DNA of 6,476 nt from Christensenella sp. UBA3700. Lineage in GTDB: Bacteria > Bacillota > Clostridia > Christensenellales > UBA3700. The translations under genes and the position numbers were made by a program. Each line of letters begins with the position of its first letter. Position 1 is the stretch's first letter. Where the stretch lies: contig DFIJ01000132.1 in assembly GCA_002372775.1 (NCBI GenBank), forward strand, positions 1 to 6,476, read 5' to 3'. Shown one piece after another: positions 4,880-6,476 of the stretch. The notes below the pieces were generated by a model that saw only the letters and a list, made by a program, of their open reading frames with translations, did no database searches and was not told where the DNA came from.

Positions 4880-6476
4880 CTAAACTATTCCGCCATAGAA
4901 GTGCATTGCAACTCTAATACATGCAATGAAGCCATCCTTTTGGGTTCTATATTTAACTGCATTATCATCTTTAGATTTCTCGAATTTGAAGTTATCTATG
5001 TCTCCTCGAAGAAGTTTACATTCATTTTCAACCATAACCTTTCTACTTGAAAAGGCTAAAGTTAAATCTGATACTGATTTATCGAAATCTTGAACTTCAT
5101 ATCTTTCAATAGATACTCCTTCTTGGAACATACCATATAATGCTTCGCTTGTTGAAGCATCTATAAACACCGTTTTATCTGGTGCGAATTCTTTCAATTT
5201 CTTTATTCCATCTTCAATGGTTGCTTTGAAGTAGAACTCTTTTTTTACATAAAGTTTTGTAATCTCTGCATATTCAATACCAATATCAAGTGCCTTCCAA
5301 TTATCTCCTTCTTTATTGAAGAATACAAATGAATATGCTGGCTCTTGAACCTTCGATTTCTCGTATATATTGAGTTTATTGAATGAGCGTCCATATACTT
5401 GAAATCTTTTGTCCATAAACACGAAATTAACCAATTGTGAGAAGGCATCACAAACATCATCATGTTGTAAGAATGGAAATCTTAATAAGTTATTATATAG
5501 ATTTCTCATACCATCATTTAAAACATACTTTTGAGACGCTTCATCCCATTGATCTGCAATAAATATTACATTTTGAATATATAGTGTTGCAGATTTCATT
5601 CTTTGTGGTTTGTCAGCAGTTCCCGGTTGATACGCTTGCATTCCCGGAACTACTTCTTGTAATTGATTTAATATTGGCGATCCATTTGCTTTATCTTCTA
5701 TGATTTGAATAATACCTGGATATAAATTATCCATTGCTTGAACAAACTCTACTTGATTTTTGAAGTCCATTCTTTCTTCCATAGCAAATTTAATATAAAG
5801 CATACCGTCAATTTTGTAACCAACAAGCGAACCTAAGAAGTCAGAAGTTTCAGTAGACTTAACTGGGAAGTCATGTGAAGCATAAATAGTATCTGCTTGC
5901 ATAATATCTGGAACTTCATTTATAGATTTAATAGTAATCATTTCTTCTTTAACAATAGCAGAATCTGCATATTGAGGTTTTTGCATATATTGTGTAGCCC
6001 AAACAGTTTCTCCAACTTGTGCTCTTAATGAAGCATAATTACCAAAACGCTCGCTCCATAAAAAATCGTTTTTGTGATAGGTTATTACGGTTCCTGACAC
6101 AGGACAGACAATTGCAGTATCCTCTTCAAACTGAGCAGGTAATACTAAGAAAGCGTATTGTGAACTAATTGAAGGACTTTCTAAGATACGGCCAGTTACG
6201 TCTCCTGGTGCTAATCGTTGCATTACTAGCAAAATTAAATATTTTGTAATATCATTAACACGAGAAGGTAAAGTATCTGTCATAAATGCCCATGCATTTT
6301 CCATTTCTTGCTTATCTCTACGTGCTTGTTCTGCATTTGTAATATCATCCAATGCAATTATGTCAGCACCAAATCCAGTTGCAGATGCCCTCGCTACTGC
6401 ATACGCTTCTGCTCCTCTGGTATCTTTTAATGAGTGAGCAGTATTTGTTTCAAGAATAATTTCTGGGAAAAAGAAT
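4880..6476 (-). CDS. terL: Phage terminase large subunit, N-terminus outside window, with extra C-terminal domain
   Basis: The frame is open from the right edge (first full codon 6475) to a TAG at 4880-4882, giving 531 residues; the TTG at 6352 is internal and not a start. The product is the ATP-driven DNA packaging motor and nuclease that cuts and loads phage DNA into the capsid. The Walker A part is outside the window. Visible are GFGADIIALDD (34-44), the Walker B region; LVMQRLAPGDVTGRIL (83-98), as in terminases with an MQRL..D..G motif; LWSERFG and ATQYMQKP in the domain linker; then an RNase H-like nuclease with Asp202 (SHDFP), Glu260-Asp261 (IIEDKANG) and Asp339, Asp340 and Asp343 (HDDVCDAFSQL). 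This pattern fits the family I know as TIGR01630. Such proteins usually end soon after HDDxxDA, but this one continues for about 190 residues, of which 369-531 look like a second domain. Terminase identity is firm; the role of the extension is not. Confidence 0.92.
   Translation of the reverse strand, partial: FFFPEIILETNTAHSLKDTRGAEAYAVARASATGFGADIIALDDITNAEQARRDKQEMENAWAFMTDTLPSRVNDITKYLILLVMQRLAPGDVTGRILESPSISSQYAFLVLPAQFEEDTAIVCPVSGTVITYHKNDFLWSERFGNYASLRAQVGETVWATQYMQKPQYADSAIVKEEMITIKSINEVPDIMQADTIYASHDFPVKSTETSDFLGSLVGYKIDGMLYIKFAMEERMDFKNQVEFVQAMDNLYPGIIQIIEDKANGSPILNQLQEVVPGMQAYQPGTADKPQRMKSATLYIQNVIFIADQWDEASQKYVLNDGMRNLYNNLLRFPFLQHDDVCDAFSQLVNFVFMDKRFQVYGRSFNKLNIYEKSKVQEPAYSFVFFNKEGDNWKALDIGIEYAEITKLYVKKEFYFKATIEDGIKKLKEFAPDKTVFIDASTSEALYGMFQEGVSIERYEVQDFDKSVSDLTLAFSSRKVMVENECKLLRGDIDNFKFEKSKDDNAVKYRTQKDGFIACIRVAMHFYGGIV

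Noticed and set aside
4850..4882. Recoding of the terminase TAG stop, as in some gut phages with altered codes
   Set aside because: Reading through would add only nine residues before a TGA, all other stops are TAA, and no gene has an in-frame TAG or TGA that needs recoding.
5245..5463. Minus-strand frame of 72 residues inside the terminase
   Set aside because: It is an alternative frame within the conserved terminase coding region and has no protein-like features.
6350..6352. TTG at 6352 as the start of the terminase
   Set aside because: The frame stays open to the window edge and the upstream 41 residues include the terminase Walker B stretch GFGADIIA, so the codon is an internal Leu.

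Overview
The window is AT-rich and every supported gene lies on the minus strand, so transcription runs from high to low coordinates. It reads as part of a tailed bacteriophage or prophage genome. The two edge genes are a large terminase subunit (right) and a long modular fibre protein (left). The purine-rich ribosome binding sites, the TATAAT-type promoters and the Firmicutes-like pyruvate formate-lyase sequence point to an anaerobic, low-GC Firmicutes host, most likely from the gut. The host is an inference; nothing in the window names it.

In transcription order: (1) Terminase large subunit, 6475 to 4880, with its 5' end outside the window. It has the ATPase Walker B region, a complete RNase H-like nuclease domain, and then an unusual extra C-terminal domain of about 160 residues. 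A perfect palindromic hairpin follows its stop codon directly. (2) A 102-residue acidic protein of unknown function, with its own extended -10 promoter and a terminator hairpin whose loop contains the stop codon. (3) A two-gene unit: a 289-residue charged protein of unknown function, then a 206-residue six-helix membrane protein 14 bases downstream. It ends in a second palindromic hairpin resembling the one after the terminase. (4) A 76-residue stand-alone glycyl radical domain, almost exactly the C-terminal end of pyruvate formate-lyase, with its own TATAAT promoter, an inverted repeat around the -10, a good ribosome binding site and a strong terminator. (5) A unit starting with a 49-residue protein that resembles the N-terminus of the next gene, and then the fibre gene itself, which leaves the window at its left edge.

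Genes 2 to 4 look like independently controlled accessory cargo between the terminase and the fibre unit. The most notable is the glycyl radical protein. By analogy with GrcA/YfiD it could replace the oxygen-cleaved C-terminus of host pyruvate formate-lyase and keep fermentation running during infection. The 49-residue protein and the fibre are probably co-translated and may share an attachment domain.

No tRNA, rRNA, CRISPR array, insertion sequence or attachment site was recognised. There is no gene-free stretch longer than 300 bases; the three longest intergenic gaps (about 115, 95 and 60 bases) hold the promoters, hairpins and terminators listed.
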